Positions 17,230 to 24,318 of a DNA stretch of 43,833 nt are shown here, one piece after another. The translations under genes and the position numbers were made by a program. The stretch lies in contig JAAWQM010000021.1 in NCBI GenBank assembly GCA_022800525.1, forward strand, positions 1 to 43,833. The letters run 5' to 3'. The notes under the pieces are model-generated. The model saw only the letters and a list, made by a program, of their open reading frames with translations, ran no database searches and was not told the origin of the DNA. The stretch comes from Oscillospiraceae bacterium. GTDB lineage: Bacteria; Bacillota; Clostridia; Oscillospirales; Oscillospiraceae. Within the stretch, counting starts at the first letter, position 1, and the number at the start of each line of letters is the position of its first letter.

Positions 17230-17270
17230 GGGGCATCTCTCGTACCGAGAGATACCCCATCATTTTAACA
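17230..17270 (+). terminator. Possible terminator hairpin
   Basis: GGGG-ATCTCTCG and CGAGAGAT-CCCC (17230-17258, one internal C/A mismatch) with loop TAC, followed by ATCATTTT. It could end transcription of the catabolic operon; the T run is poor. Confidence 0.5.
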
Positions 17271-17409
17271 TTGACGAAGTGATTTGACCATGAACATAGA
17301 ACAAACCTTTACCGTCCTGCGTAGGGAGTAGCTTCTGATTGATCACACGCTCTAAGCGTACAGTTCCGCCGCCGACATCCCGGACCTGTCCGAGATCCGG
17401 CTGACACTG

Positions 17410-17434
17410 CAGGGGCGGATACCATCCGCCCCTG
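17410..17434. repeat. GC-rich short palindromic repeat, copy 1
   Basis: CAGGGGCGGAT (17410-17420), loop ACC, and the exact complement 17424-17434. It lies directly after the stop of the leftward 91-residue gene, where it may protect the transcript end. Confidence 0.8.
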
Positions 17435-17436
17435 AT

Positions 17437-17712
17437 TCAGATGGAAGGTCCGTTCTCACTCCCGGCAAACCCTGCCGCCTTTGCGCTTTCGTAGGTGATG
17501 CCGCCCTCCCTGTGGTCGGACTTGGCCATGTTGAGATAGAAGGCGCACACCGTCCCATGGGCGGTCCATGGCAGTCCCACCATAGCGCTGAGCCACGGCA
17601 GGGCGCCGGTATAGCCCGTCCGGATGCAGCAGGCGGCCAGCGCCAGCCCGCCCAGCGTCACCGCCCACAGCAGCCACCGGATGTCGCGGATCAGCCGTTT
17701 GGAGAATTCCAT
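17437..17712 (-). CDS. Small membrane protein of the lysis cassette
   Basis: A 91-residue protein with two predicted transmembrane segments (about residues 12-32, WLLWAVTLGGLALAACCI, and 36-58). It ends in a soluble tail (NMAKSDHREGG onward). I do not know a named family. Its ATG overlaps the endolysin stop (TGATG), so it is translationally coupled as the last gene of the cassette. It could be a second holin, antiholin or spanin-like helper; this is inference from position. Confidence 0.7.
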   Translation of the reverse strand: MEFSKRLIRDIRWLLWAVTLGGLALAACCIRTGYTGALPWLSAMVGLPWTAHGTVCAFYLNMAKSDHREGGITYESAKAAGFAGSENGPSI

Positions 17713-18398
17713 CACAGCAGCCCCCTGCGCCCCATGACCGCCACAAATTCGTCCCGCTTGAGCAGCCCCTCCGGACTGCCGCCGTTGATGACGCCAGTAC
17801 CGGCTGCCCGCTGCCAGTGTCCCTCCGTCTGGCTCCAGGCTGGCTCCGGCAGCGACGCGGCGTACCGCTGGGCCTTGACCATCAGTTCATAGGCCTGCTT
17901 GTCCGTTATCTGGGAAATCACTGCGCTGATATCCATGTCGTCCTCCTTCTCAAATTGGGGCCGGATGGCCCCGACAATGTACTTTCTCGGCCTGCTCTTC
18001 CGGCAGACCATGCCGCCGTTGGACTGGCTCCCGGACTGGCTGGTATTGCCCTCAATGGCCTGTACGCCGTAATCCGGCAATTCCATTTCCACAATCCCGC
18101 AGTGGTCCGTAGCCGCTCCGCCGGGGAAATCGTAAATCACCACATCCCCCGGCAGAAAATCCCTCGTTACCCAGCATCCCGCCGCCTGAGCGGCCCGCAT
18201 AAGCTCCCCGCAGGAGGCGGTGCGCCTGGGCAGCGCGACCCCCGCCTGGTCAAACACCCACTGCACAAACATCATGCACCAGGCGTAACCGTCCAGTCCG
18301 AACCACCTGCCATATTTGGTGCGGTTGCTGTTGGCGGGGCTCTCCATATTGCCCAGCTCCCTGCGGGCGACAGCCAGCAATTCATTCGCTCCTGCCAT
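17712..18398 (-). CDS. CHAP-domain phage-type endolysin
   Basis: Predicted peptidoglycan hydrolase, 228 residues. The N-terminal half is a CHAP (NlpC/P60-like) amidase/peptidase domain: YAWCMMFVQWVFDQAG contains the probable catalytic Cys at about residue 41, DFLPGDVVIYDF is typical of the fold, and ATDHCGIVEM supplies the His. The C-terminal part (about residues 155-225, DISAVISQITDKQAYELMVKAQ onward) is probably a wall-binding or spacer region. There is no signal peptide, so release through the neighbouring holin is expected. GGAGGGCGGAA precedes the ATG, and the gene overlaps the holin gene by 17 nt. Confidence 0.88.
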   Translation of the reverse strand: MAGANELLAVARRELGNMESPANSNRTKYGRWFGLDGYAWCMMFVQWVFDQAGVALPRRTASCGELMRAAQAAGCWVTRDFLPGDVVIYDFPGGAATDHCGIVEMELPDYGVQAIEGNTSQSGSQSNGGMVCRKSRPRKYIVGAIRPQFEKEDDMDISAVISQITDKQAYELMVKAQRYAASLPEPAWSQTEGHWQRAAGTGVINGGSPEGLLKRDEFVAVMGRRGLL

Positions 18399-18597
18399 TT
18401 CCGCCCTCCAGTACGTCCTGAACTTTCTGACTCTGCGTTCCGAAGTAGAAGGCGATGACCACGGCGTATACCGTCATGAAGTCCTGGGAGATGGACTCCC
18501 GCACTGTCATGACCGCGAACACCACGGTCAGCGCAAGCGTCACAATGGATTTGACACTCAGCAGGTTTCCCAGCCGTTTGATAATCGTTTCGTTCAT
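18382..18597 (-). CDS. Phage holin
   Basis: A 71-residue membrane protein with two hydrophobic helices (SIVTLALTVVFAVMTVRESI and FMTVYAVVIAFYFG) separated by a short turn, then a charged tail (TQSQKVQDVLEGGNG), matching small clostridial prophage holins. It would form the membrane lesion that lets the endolysin reach the wall. AAAGGAG lies 6 nt before the ATG. It sits between the XhlA-like and endolysin genes. Confidence 0.85.
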   Translation of the reverse strand: MNETIIKRLGNLLSVKSIVTLALTVVFAVMTVRESISQDFMTVYAVVIAFYFGTQSQKVQDVLEGGNGRSE

Positions 18598-18618
18598 AGA
18601 CTACTCCTTTCCCCGGGC

Positions 18619-18945
18619 TCACAGCCCGATTTTTCCCAGCAGAAAAGCGATAACCGCGGCGCAGAGCGCCCACACCGCCTTTTCCACAATACCCTCCCAG
18701 CGTTTGCCGGGCTTGGCCTCCAGGGCCTCCAGCTTGGCGTTGAGGCAGTCGTGCTTCTGGGTCAGGCCGTCCAGCTTGTCCAGGATAGTCCTGTACTGCA
18801 CAAGCTGTACGGCGTCCTCCTTCTCCAGTTGGGCCAGCCGGTCGCGGATCTCCCTGTGGTCCTCGCCGTTCTGTTTTTGCAGGTCTTTCACCTGCTGCTC
18901 CATGCGCGTCATGTCCGCACATGGCTCGTTACATTTTTCGGGCAT
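18619..18945 (-). CDS. XhlA-like (hemolysin XhlA family) lysis protein
   Basis: A 108-residue protein with a long coiled coil (about residues 12-80, MEQQVKDLQKQNGEDHREI onward) and one C-terminal transmembrane helix (VWALCAAVIAFLLGKIGL). That is the architecture of XhlA-type proteins encoded with holin and endolysin in phages such as PBSX. GGAGGTG lies 7 nt before the ATG. It is the first gene of the four-gene leftward cassette; no obvious promoter lies between it and the terminator at 19018, so transcription may depend on read-through. Confidence 0.82.
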   Translation of the reverse strand: MPEKCNEPCADMTRMEQQVKDLQKQNGEDHREIRDRLAQLEKEDAVQLVQYRTILDKLDGLTQKHDCLNAKLEALEAKPGKRWEGIVEKAVWALCAAVIAFLLGKIGL

Positions 18946-19009
18946 AAATTTTCACCTCCAACCTGTTCCGGCAAAAGGCGGAAAGTTGCACGCGGCAGGG
19001 CAACCGCAC

Positions 19010-19047
19010 AAAGAAAAACCGGCTGCACCCCTGCCGGTGCAGCCGGT
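19010..19047 (-). terminator. Terminator after the aldo/keto reductase
   Basis: A 12-bp stem (ACCGGCTGCACC 19018-19029, complement 19036-19047). Reading leftward it is followed by TTTTTCTTT. It would isolate the lysis cassette from the reductase gene. Confidence 0.85.
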
Positions 19048-19082
19048 CCCTGCGGCGTTCCATGCGGAATCCGCGCAGAAAT

Positions 19083-19106
19083 CCCCAGGCTCATGGGAGC
19101 CTGGGG
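19083..19106. other. Perfect hairpin downstream of the reductase gene
   Basis: CCCCAGGCTC (19083-19092), loop ATGG, complement 19097-19106. It lies between the reductase stop and the terminator, possibly a 3' stabiliser. Confidence 0.65.
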
Positions 19107-19125
19107 ACGCCGTTTTGGGATACCG

Positions 19126-20247
19126 TTATTCAAAGACCTTCGCCACATCCTCCAGGTACTGCGCCACCGGCAGGTGCTGGGGGCAGTGGGCCTCGCACTG
19201 GCCGCACTTCACGCACTCGGAGGCCCTGCCCATACCGTCCTTCTCAACGAGCTGGCTGTAGCGGCCTTTGGCCCGCGCCAGCATGGGTTCGCCGTACTTG
19301 CTGACGTTGTTGGCCAGCTTGAAGTAGTCCGGGATAGCGATTTTCTGTGGGCAGCCCTCCACGCAGTACCGGCAGCCGGTGCAGGCGATGGAGGCCTTGG
19401 ACTGGATAATCTCCGTGACCCGCCGGACCACCTCCCGCTCCGTCTCCGACAGGGGCTGGAAATCCTTCATGCAGGATGCGTTGTCCTCTACCTGCTCCAA
19501 GCTGCTCATGCCGGAGAGGACATAAACCACGTTGTCCAGGGACGCCGCGAAGCGGATGGCCCAGGAGGCGGGAGACAGCCCGGGCGCGGCGCTTTGCATC
19601 AGGGCCCCGGCCTCTTCCGGCACGCCGGCCAGCAGCCCGCCCTTCACCGGTTCCATAACCATCACAGGCTTGCCGTGCTTCACACAGACCTCATAGCACT
19701 TTCTGGACTGGACATCCTCGCTGTCCCAGTCGATGTAGTTGATCTGGAGCTGGACAAACTCCATCTCCGGATGGCGCGTCAGGATGTCGTCCAGCACGTC
19801 CGCCGTATCGTGGAAGGAAAAGCCTACATGTCTGACCTTGCCCTCCGCTTTTTTTCGGAGGATGAAATCAAAGGCGCCAAAACGTTCCGCCTTCTCAGCC
19901 TCCTCCCTGCCCAGGGAGTGGAGCCAGTAGTAGTCCAGGTACTCCACGCCGCATCGCTCCAGCTGCCCGTCAAAGAACGGCGCGATCTCCTCCCCTGATT
20001 TCATGGAGAACATGCTCAGCTTGTCGGTGACAGTGTATGCGTCCCTGGGATAGCGCTTCGCCACGCACTCCCGGAAGGCAACCTCACTGGCCTTGCCGTG
20101 ATAGGGAGCGGCGGTGTCAAAGTGGGTGAAGCCTGCCTCCATGAAGCGGTCCACCATTTTCTTGACGGCCTCGTGGTCAATGCTGGTAGTGTCCCTGGGG
20201 TCCAGCAGAGGCAGGCGCATCAGGCCAAAGGCCAGTTTTTTGCTCAT
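19126..20247 (-). CDS. Aldo/keto reductase with two 4Fe-4S motifs
   Basis: Predicted cytoplasmic oxidoreductase of 373 residues. Residues about 1-270 form the aldo/keto reductase barrel, with the Asp/Tyr pair in HFDTAAPYHG and a catalytic-loop His in YYWLHSLGR. The C-terminal 100 residues add ferredoxin-like clusters: CTGCRYCVEGCP (CxxCxxCxxxCP) and a second CVKCGQCEAHCP. This fusion is common in Clostridia, where it may link NAD(P)H-type chemistry to ferredoxin. The ATG at 20247 is used because AGGAGGA lies 7 nt upstream, in preference to an in-frame start 10 codons earlier. A strong promoter lies just upstream. Substrate unknown. Confidence 0.92.
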   Translation of the reverse strand: MSKKLAFGLMRLPLLDPRDTTSIDHEAVKKMVDRFMEAGFTHFDTAAPYHGKASEVAFRECVAKRYPRDAYTVTDKLSMFSMKSGEEIAPFFDGQLERCGVEYLDYYWLHSLGREEAEKAERFGAFDFILRKKAEGKVRHVGFSFHDTADVLDDILTRHPEMEFVQLQINYIDWDSEDVQSRKCYEVCVKHGKPVMVMEPVKGGLLAGVPEEAGALMQSAAPGLSPASWAIRFAASLDNVVYVLSGMSSLEQVEDNASCMKDFQPLSETEREVVRRVTEIIQSKASIACTGCRYCVEGCPQKIAIPDYFKLANNVSKYGEPMLARAKGRYSQLVEKDGMGRASECVKCGQCEAHCPQHLPVAQYLEDVAKVFE

Positions 20248-20279
20248 ATTGGAGTCCTCCTGAATGATGATATACATTG

Positions 20280-20308
20280 ACTATAACTTGGTCTGCGGAA
20301 AATGTCAA
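20280..20308 (-). promoter_or_regulatory. Promoter of the aldo/keto reductase
   Basis: Minus strand TTGACA (20303-20308), a 17-bp spacer, and TATAGT (20280-20285). This is close to consensus and about 30 nt upstream of the ATG. Confidence 0.85.
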
Positions 20309-20646
20309 GAGCTTCCCCGCTGCCGTGCGGAAGTCAATTTTCATAAGAACGATCTCCCAAACCGCATCAGACTGTGCATGGGCAATGTGTTGGGTCTCAA
20401 TAGAACATTTTTCAAGGGGGACTTCGCCCAAAAGACGAAATCCCCCTTGAATTGGAATTCGTCAACAAAAAATATGTTCTTTGTGATATTGAATAAAATG
20501 CTCTCTATTAAAAGATGGCAGATACCCATATTCGTCTACAATAATTTCAGTATTGCGGCTGCTCTTGCTTGGGTATTGATGAGTTTTCTTCCCAAGTCAA
20601 TTTCATCACTGCTTGTTGGCGTGACCGATGAAGGCGTAACTGTGGG
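20309..20646. other. AT-rich intergenic region with large hairpin
   Basis: No gene supported. It contains the dispersed motif GGAAGTCAATTTTCA (20329-20343). It also has a strong hairpin, TTCAAGGGGGA (20411-20421) with TCCCCCTTGAA (20441-20451) plus four inner pairs. Outside it, AGAACAT-TTTT (20403-20413) pairs imperfectly with AAAAATATGTTCT (20468-20480). Confidence 0.6.
20329..20343 (+). repeat. Dispersed motif GGAARTCAATTTTCA, copy 3
   Basis: GGAAGTCAATTTTCA. It differs from the copy at 43214 at one base. Intergenic. Confidence 0.6.
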
Positions 20647-21207
20647 TCAGGATTTTGCCTCCGGCTCCTCCAGCTCCTCCAGCAGCTTCCTTGCCCCAAC
20701 CACCAGCACATGGTGAATGTGCTCCAGATACTGCTCCGGCGGCTCTGGCTGGGGTGAAGACAGCCAGCGGAGGACCGACGCCAGAATTGCGTCGCCGAAG
20801 AAGGTGGTATAGAACTTCTTGTCCCGCCCGTTCTCCATCCAGGCGGAGGCCATGTCCTCAATGGCGGGAGCGATGGCCTCGCAGAAATAGTCCCGGAAGG
20901 AGTTCTGCCCCTGAATCTGGATGGCGCGGCGGTAGAAGTGCCGCTCCTGGTAAAAGTAGCGGCACAGCCGGTTGAACAGCTCCCAGCCGTTGAGCGTCTC
21001 CCTGCCCTGAATGGTCTGGATAAACTCCACCTGGAATATCCAGTGGACCAGATCGTACTTGTCCCGGAAATGGTAGTAAAAGCTCTTGCGGCTCATGCCG
21101 CAGTTCTCGCACAGGTCGGCGACGCTGATTTTGGCGAAGGACCGCTTTTCCATCAGCGATTTCAGCGACTGCGCCAGCGTATATTTGGTTGTATTGAGCT
21201 CCTGCAT
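20647..21207 (-). CDS. TetR-family transcriptional regulator
   Basis: DNA-binding regulator of 186 residues. Residues 7-52 form the HTH: SLKSLMEKRSFAKISVADLC then GMSRKSFYYHFRDKYDL, typical of TetR/AcrR regulators and closest in feel to the DhaS-like subgroup. The C-terminal ligand and dimer domain contains an FCEAIAPAIEDMASAW helix. The start at 21207 is chosen because the TetR domain begins there, with a G-rich ribosome binding site upstream; the frame is open to 21309 but without family residues. A 13-bp inverted repeat at 21319-21349 upstream could be its operator. The reductase gene lies next downstream on the same strand, but has its own promoter. Confidence 0.88.
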   Translation of the reverse strand: MQELNTTKYTLAQSLKSLMEKRSFAKISVADLCENCGMSRKSFYYHFRDKYDLVHWIFQVEFIQTIQGRETLNGWELFNRLCRYFYQERHFYRRAIQIQGQNSFRDYFCEAIAPAIEDMASAWMENGRDKKFYTTFFGDAILASVLRWLSSPQPEPPEQYLEHIHHVLVVGARKLLEELEEPEAKS

Positions 21208-21318
21208 GGTCCCCCCGCCTCCATGTTTTTCCCATATTATTACTTCCGGACCGAAATGCCGTAGGTAATATTTTCCATGCTTTGCGGTTGCCGCCGCAAA
21301 GCGGCTCAAATCAAACGT

Positions 21319-21349
21319 ATAATTTCCGAATTTTATATTCGGAAATTAT
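21319..21349. promoter_or_regulatory. 13-bp inverted repeat, candidate TetR operator
   Basis: ATAATTTCCGAAT (21319-21331), 5-nt centre, exact complement 21337-21349. TATAAT sequences occur on both strands at its edges, as expected of an operator overlapping promoters. It lies 110-140 bp upstream of the regulator's ATG. The rest of 21208-21510 holds no gene. Confidence 0.6.
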
Positions 21350-21510
21350 ATAACAGGTTTATTGGAAGAGGTAAAGACAGGAAATCAGGAGCGCCGTGAA
21401 AACCGTTTCCGCGGCGCGGGGCTTGCAGGGGCGCACAGCCGCCGTCACGCTGCGCGGCCCCTGAGAAGAGAGGCGGAGACCGATCCCGCGAACCAAAGCG
21501 GGAGACCGCT

Positions 21511-22281
21511 TTACGACACACGGACGATGCACTCCAGTACCTTCGTGCCCATGGTGGCGGTCACCTTGGTTACTCCCTTGCTTACCCGTTTGACTAAGCC
21601 CGTCTCATCGACCGCAGCGACGCCGGGGTCCTCCACGCTCCAGATTACGCCGCCCTCATAGACCTTTCTGGTCTCCCGGACCTTTACCTGCAACTGGAAA
21701 TCCTCGCCCGCCCGCAGCGTAAAGTCCGTGCGGTTGAGGTACACCTCCACGTCCGGGTCCTTTTCCTTCACGGTCACGACGCAGGTGACCTGCCGGGTTC
21801 CGCAGGAGGCGGTGATGGTGGCCGTACCCGCTGCGTTGGCGGTCACGATGCCGTCCGCTACGCTTGCCACCGCCTCGTCGGAGGAGGACCAGACCGGCGG
21901 CTCCTCCCCGCCTGTGACGATCAACGCGGCGGGCTCGCCTACGGTCAGGGACAGAGTGGAGTTGGAGATGGCCAGCGGTGTCTCCAGCGGCGGCGGGTCC
22001 GCAGCATCCGGCTGCTGCACTTCGTTGTCCGGAGGGGGGGGCGTGGGAGCCGGTTCCTCGGAGCAGCGCGTGAGGATCATGCCGAGGATGGCCATGAGGA
22101 GAAAAACCGCCGTGACGCCAAGGAAGATCCTCTCCCTGTTTTCCCGCAGAGATACGATAATCTCCGTCAGGGGGCTCTCCGGCTCGCGGCGTCTCCTGCG
22201 GCCGGGTTTGGAGCAATAGGGGCAGCTTCTATAGGATGATGGGTAGACTTTGCCGCATCGCGGACATCTCATGTTGCTCAT
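21511..22281 (-). CDS. Zinc-ribbon membrane protein with two Ig-like (Big2) domains
   Basis: A 256-residue single-pass membrane protein. The N terminus is a zinc ribbon with CPRCG and CPYCS (Cys pairs at about residues 6/9 and 20/23), then a basic stretch. A transmembrane helix lies at about residues 52-71 (IFLGVTAVFLLMAILGMIL). A Pro/Asp-rich linker leads to two bacterial Ig-like Big2 domains (about 103-170, with SLTVGEPAALIV, VWSSSDEAVASV and GTATITA; and about 178-255). The zinc ribbon faces the cytoplasm and the Ig domains lie outside. Role unknown; a surface or envelope-sensing function is possible. AGGAGG precedes the ATG by 6 nt, and a good promoter lies upstream. Confidence 0.85.
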   Translation of the reverse strand: MSNMRCPRCGKVYPSSYRSCPYCSKPGRRRRREPESPLTEIIVSLRENRERIFLGVTAVFLLMAILGMILTRCSEEPAPTPPPPDNEVQQPDAADPPPLETPLAISNSTLSLTVGEPAALIVTGGEEPPVWSSSDEAVASVADGIVTANAAGTATITASCGTRQVTCVVTVKEKDPDVEVYLNRTDFTLRAGEDFQLQVKVRETRKVYEGGVIWSVEDPGVAAVDETGLVKRVSKGVTKVTATMGTKVLECIVRVS

Positions 22282-22321
22282 AATTGACCTCCTGCTCCTG
22301 TCAGAGTTTTCTATTGTACCA

Positions 22322-22351
22322 ATTGTAACACGATTCTACAAATTATGCCAA
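22322..22351 (-). promoter_or_regulatory. Promoter of the zinc-ribbon protein gene
   Basis: Minus strand TTGGCA (22346-22351), an 18-bp spacer, TACAAT (22322-22327), 40 nt upstream of the ATG. Confidence 0.75.
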
Positions 22352-22540
22352 CCCCTTTTTTGAGGTTTCTGTTAACAATGTGTAACAAGGGTTGAACAAA
22401 CGCTTGGCATGAGCGGCGGCAATAGGGCCAAAGATATGACAAACGTATCCGTTGTGTTCCCGGAACGTTTCGGCTTCCTCGAAGTATTCTGCCAATTTCG
22501 CGTTCCAATCTTCGCGCTATAACTCCGGCGGGCGGCCTTT

Positions 22541-22555
22541 TCAAAATTGACTTCC
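22541..22555 (-). repeat. Dispersed motif GGAARTCAATTTTSA, copy 4
   Basis: Reads GGAAGTCAATTTTGA on the minus strand, upstream of the sugar-kinase promoter. Confidence 0.6.
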
Positions 22556-22576
22556 GTGGAAACCGCGAAAACCCCC

Positions 22577-22605
22577 TAGACAAAATAGTCATCTTCTGAT
22601 AAAAT
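22577..22605 (+). promoter_or_regulatory. Promoter of the fructokinase-like gene
   Basis: TAGACA (22577-22582), 17-bp spacer, TAAAAT (22600-22605). Leader about 90 nt, including the CCATTG hairpin. Confidence 0.72.
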
Positions 22606-22700
22606 ATCCCCGAAAAAATCCATTGGGCCTTGCGCCGCAATGGATAAAAAAGGATGCTTTTCCAGAAGTATCCAACAAATTGTGAAAGGCAGGTATTGTA

Positions 22701-23645
22701 ATGAAAGACATCACAGCCATCGGTGAGATCCTGATCGACTTGACTCAAACTGGAAAAAATGGCCAAGGCGTACCTACCTTCGCCGCAAATCCGGGCGGCG
22801 CGCCCGCCAATGTGGCCGTGGCCGCCGCCCGCCTGGGCGCCTCCGCCGCCTTCATCGGCAAGCTGGGACGGGACAGCTTCGGCTGCTACCTCCGCCAGGT
22901 GCTGGATGAGAACGGGGTGGACCACTCCGGGCTTCAGGAGAGCGACAGTCCCACCACCATGGCCATTGTCTCCGTGGATGAGCAGGGGGAGCGCTCCTTC
23001 CGCTTTCTGCGGGGCGCGGACTGCGAGATGGTCCCCGAGGACGTGGACGAGGTCCTGGCGCAGGACAGTAAAATCCTCCATTTCGGCTCCGTCAGCCTCA
23101 CCCAGGGTATCGCCCGCAGCGCCACCATCTTCACCGCCCGGGCAGCCCACCGCTCCGGAATACTGGTCAGCTATGACCCCAACTACCGCCCCGCGCTCTG
23201 GCGCACCAGACAGGATGCCCTGGAGTGGATGAGCCTCCCTCTGCCGCTGGTGGATATCATCAAGCTGTCGGAGGAGGAAATGCCGCTTCTGGTGGGGGCC
23301 CGCGAGCTGGAGACCGGCAGCCGCATCCTGGCCGAGGAGCACAACGTGCGCCTGGTCATGATTACGTTGGGAGCCAGGGGTGTTTTCTGCCGCTGGAACG
23401 GCGAGGGGTTCATCATTCCCGGCGTACATGTTGAGAAGATTGCCGACACAAACGGCGCAGGCGACACCTTTATGGGCGCGGTGCTGAGCCGCTTGTGCCG
23501 CCGGGGGGACCATCCCCTGGAGGGGCTGGAGCGGCCTGAGCTGGAGGAGATTCTGGCCTTTGCCAACCGCGCGGCGGCGCTGGCCTGCTCCCGCAGCGGG
23601 GCCATCCCGGCCATGCCCACCCTGGCGGAGCTGGAGGGTATATAA
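22701..23645 (+). CDS. PfkB-family carbohydrate kinase, probable fructokinase
   Basis: Cytoplasmic sugar kinase of 314 residues. The N-terminal PfkB signature GGAPANVAVAAARLG is at about residues 32-46, and the C-terminal signature DTNGAGDTFMGAVLSRL has the catalytic Asp in GAGD near residue 255. The overall pattern (AIGEILIDLT, then GKLGRDSFG, YDPNYRPALW and KLSEEE) matches fructokinases that phosphorylate fructose with ATP. It is monocistronic with its own promoter and is not adjacent to a sucrose hydrolase or transporter. Related PfkB enzymes acting on other sugars cannot be excluded, so no symbol is given. Confidence 0.9.
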   Translation: MKDITAIGEILIDLTQTGKNGQGVPTFAANPGGAPANVAVAAARLGASAAFIGKLGRDSFGCYLRQVLDENGVDHSGLQESDSPTTMAIVSVDEQGERSFRFLRGADCEMVPEDVDEVLAQDSKILHFGSVSLTQGIARSATIFTARAAHRSGILVSYDPNYRPALWRTRQDALEWMSLPLPLVDIIKLSEEEMPLLVGARELETGSRILAEEHNVRLVMITLGARGVFCRWNGEGFIIPGVHVEKIADTNGAGDTFMGAVLSRLCRRGDHPLEGLERPELEEILAFANRAAALACSRSGAIPAMPTLAELEGI

Positions 23646-23732
23646 ACTGCCCGGGCGTCCCTGTAATTCTGCAAAAATTTACCAACTGTATTTTCTCTCC
23701 CGCAGGGCAAGCTATTCCCGAGGTGAGAGAAG

Positions 23733-23942
23733 ATGTCGAATCCATTTTATAATAGCGACGCCCCCATGCCCTTCCGGGGGATTTTCGAGGGGGAGCCGGA
23801 GGTTCCCGGCAAGAGAGAGCGCAGAGTGCTTTTTACCGGTGGCCTGCTGGGTCCCATGGGCTACCCGGACGGTCCGATGTATCCTTTCATCATGGGTCCC
23901 ACAGAGGACTTCTATGGCGAGGAAGAGGACCCCAATCCCTGA
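23733..23942 (+). CDS. Small acidic protein of unknown function
   Basis: A 69-residue Pro/Gly-rich protein with no helix-forming hydrophobic segment. It begins MSNPFYNSDAPMPFRGI and ends in an acidic tail (DFYGEEEDPNP). I do not recognise a family. Support for being real: GAGGTGAGAG before the ATG, coding-like third positions, and a very strong terminator just after the stop. It lies 87 nt after the kinase gene and could be co-transcribed with it. Confidence 0.6.
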   Translation: MSNPFYNSDAPMPFRGIFEGEPEVPGKRERRVLFTGGLLGPMGYPDGPMYPFIMGPTEDFYGEEEDPNP

Positions 23943-23946
23943 ATGC

Positions 23947-23985
23947 AAGAGCCTGCCGCGCGGATTTTCCGCGCGGCGGGTTCTT
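23947..23985 (+). terminator. Strong terminator after the small acidic protein gene
   Basis: A 17-bp stem with two G-T pairs (23947-23963 with 23969-23985; core GCCGCGCGG/CCGCGCGGC), loop ATTTT. It ends in TTCTTGTGTTT. Confidence 0.8.
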
Positions 23986-24059
23986 GTGTTTGACGGAACG
24001 GGGTTTCTGTGGTATTATTCAGGCAATCACCATCTCTCTGATCGCACCAGACGTTGCAG

Positions 24060-24078
24060 GGGCGGGTATTACCCGCCC
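24060..24078. repeat. GC-rich short palindromic repeat, copy 2
   Basis: GGGCGGGT, loop ATT, ACCCGCCC. Preceded by TTGCAG. Confidence 0.8.
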
Positions 24079-24112
24079 GCATCCCAAGGCCTGCTGTGCG
24101 TGTCGGCAGAGC

Positions 24113-24131
24113 GGGCGCACAATGTGCGCCC
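24113..24131. repeat. GC-rich short palindromic repeat, copy 3
   Basis: GGGCGCAC, loop AAT, GTGCGCCC, then CTGC. Both stem arms differ from copy 2, in a complementary way. Confidence 0.8.
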
Positions 24132-24174
24132 CTGCAACGCATCGCCGGAATCTCGCTTCTGCCCTTCGGCGCGC

Positions 24175-24193
24175 GGGCGGATGATATCCGCCC
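24175..24193. repeat. GC-rich short palindromic repeat, copy 4
   Basis: GGGCGGAT, loop GAT, ATCCGCCC. Confidence 0.8.
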
Positions 24194-24318
24194 CTACACC
24201 CAAACATACGCATAAAAACAGAAAAATAAGGAATATCATTATAGAGCCGCATACTACCATGTGAACGTATATCCGCTCTTTTATCCAACCGGACGGTAGG
24301 ATTGAATGGGTGATGGTA

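Larger units (their letters stand above)
17022..17436. other. Gene-poor junction after the exporter remnant
   Basis: No confident gene. A 55-codon frame from ATG 17101, preceded by INRIEE, resembles the permease-ATPase linker of exporters only at its start (RIEEMLREPP) and then resembles nothing I know. A hairpin at 17230-17258 and a GC-rich palindrome at 17410-17434 are listed separately. The stretch marks the boundary between the catabolic operon and the leftward lysis cassette. Confidence 0.5.
22352..22700. other. Intergenic region between divergent genes
   Basis: No gene seen. It contains the dispersed motif on the minus strand (22541-22555), the sugar-kinase promoter (22577-22605), and an imperfect hairpin built on CCATTG/CAATGG (22619-22642) in the kinase leader. 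Confidence 0.55.
23986..24318. other. Repeat-rich intergenic stretch
   Basis: No gene. It holds three members of the GC-rich palindrome family within 140 bp, then an AT-rich segment leading to the HTH gene. Confidence 0.65.

Noticed and set aside
17101-17268. 55-codon frame with exporter-linker-like start
   Set aside because: Ribosome binding site directly abuts the ATG with no spacing, and only a few residues resemble a known family.
18316-19998. 560-codon plus-strand frame
   Set aside because: Runs antisense across the end of the endolysin gene, the holin and XhlA-like genes, a terminator and the reductase gene, so it cannot be a real coding unit.
20264-20716. 150-codon plus-strand frame
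   Set aside because: Crosses the reductase promoter and the hairpin region and runs into the TetR gene antisense; Ser-repeat tail is a shadow.
16519-22281. Complete prophage or integrated element
   Set aside because: Only lysis genes are present; no integrase, terminase, capsid, tail genes or flanking direct repeats were seen.
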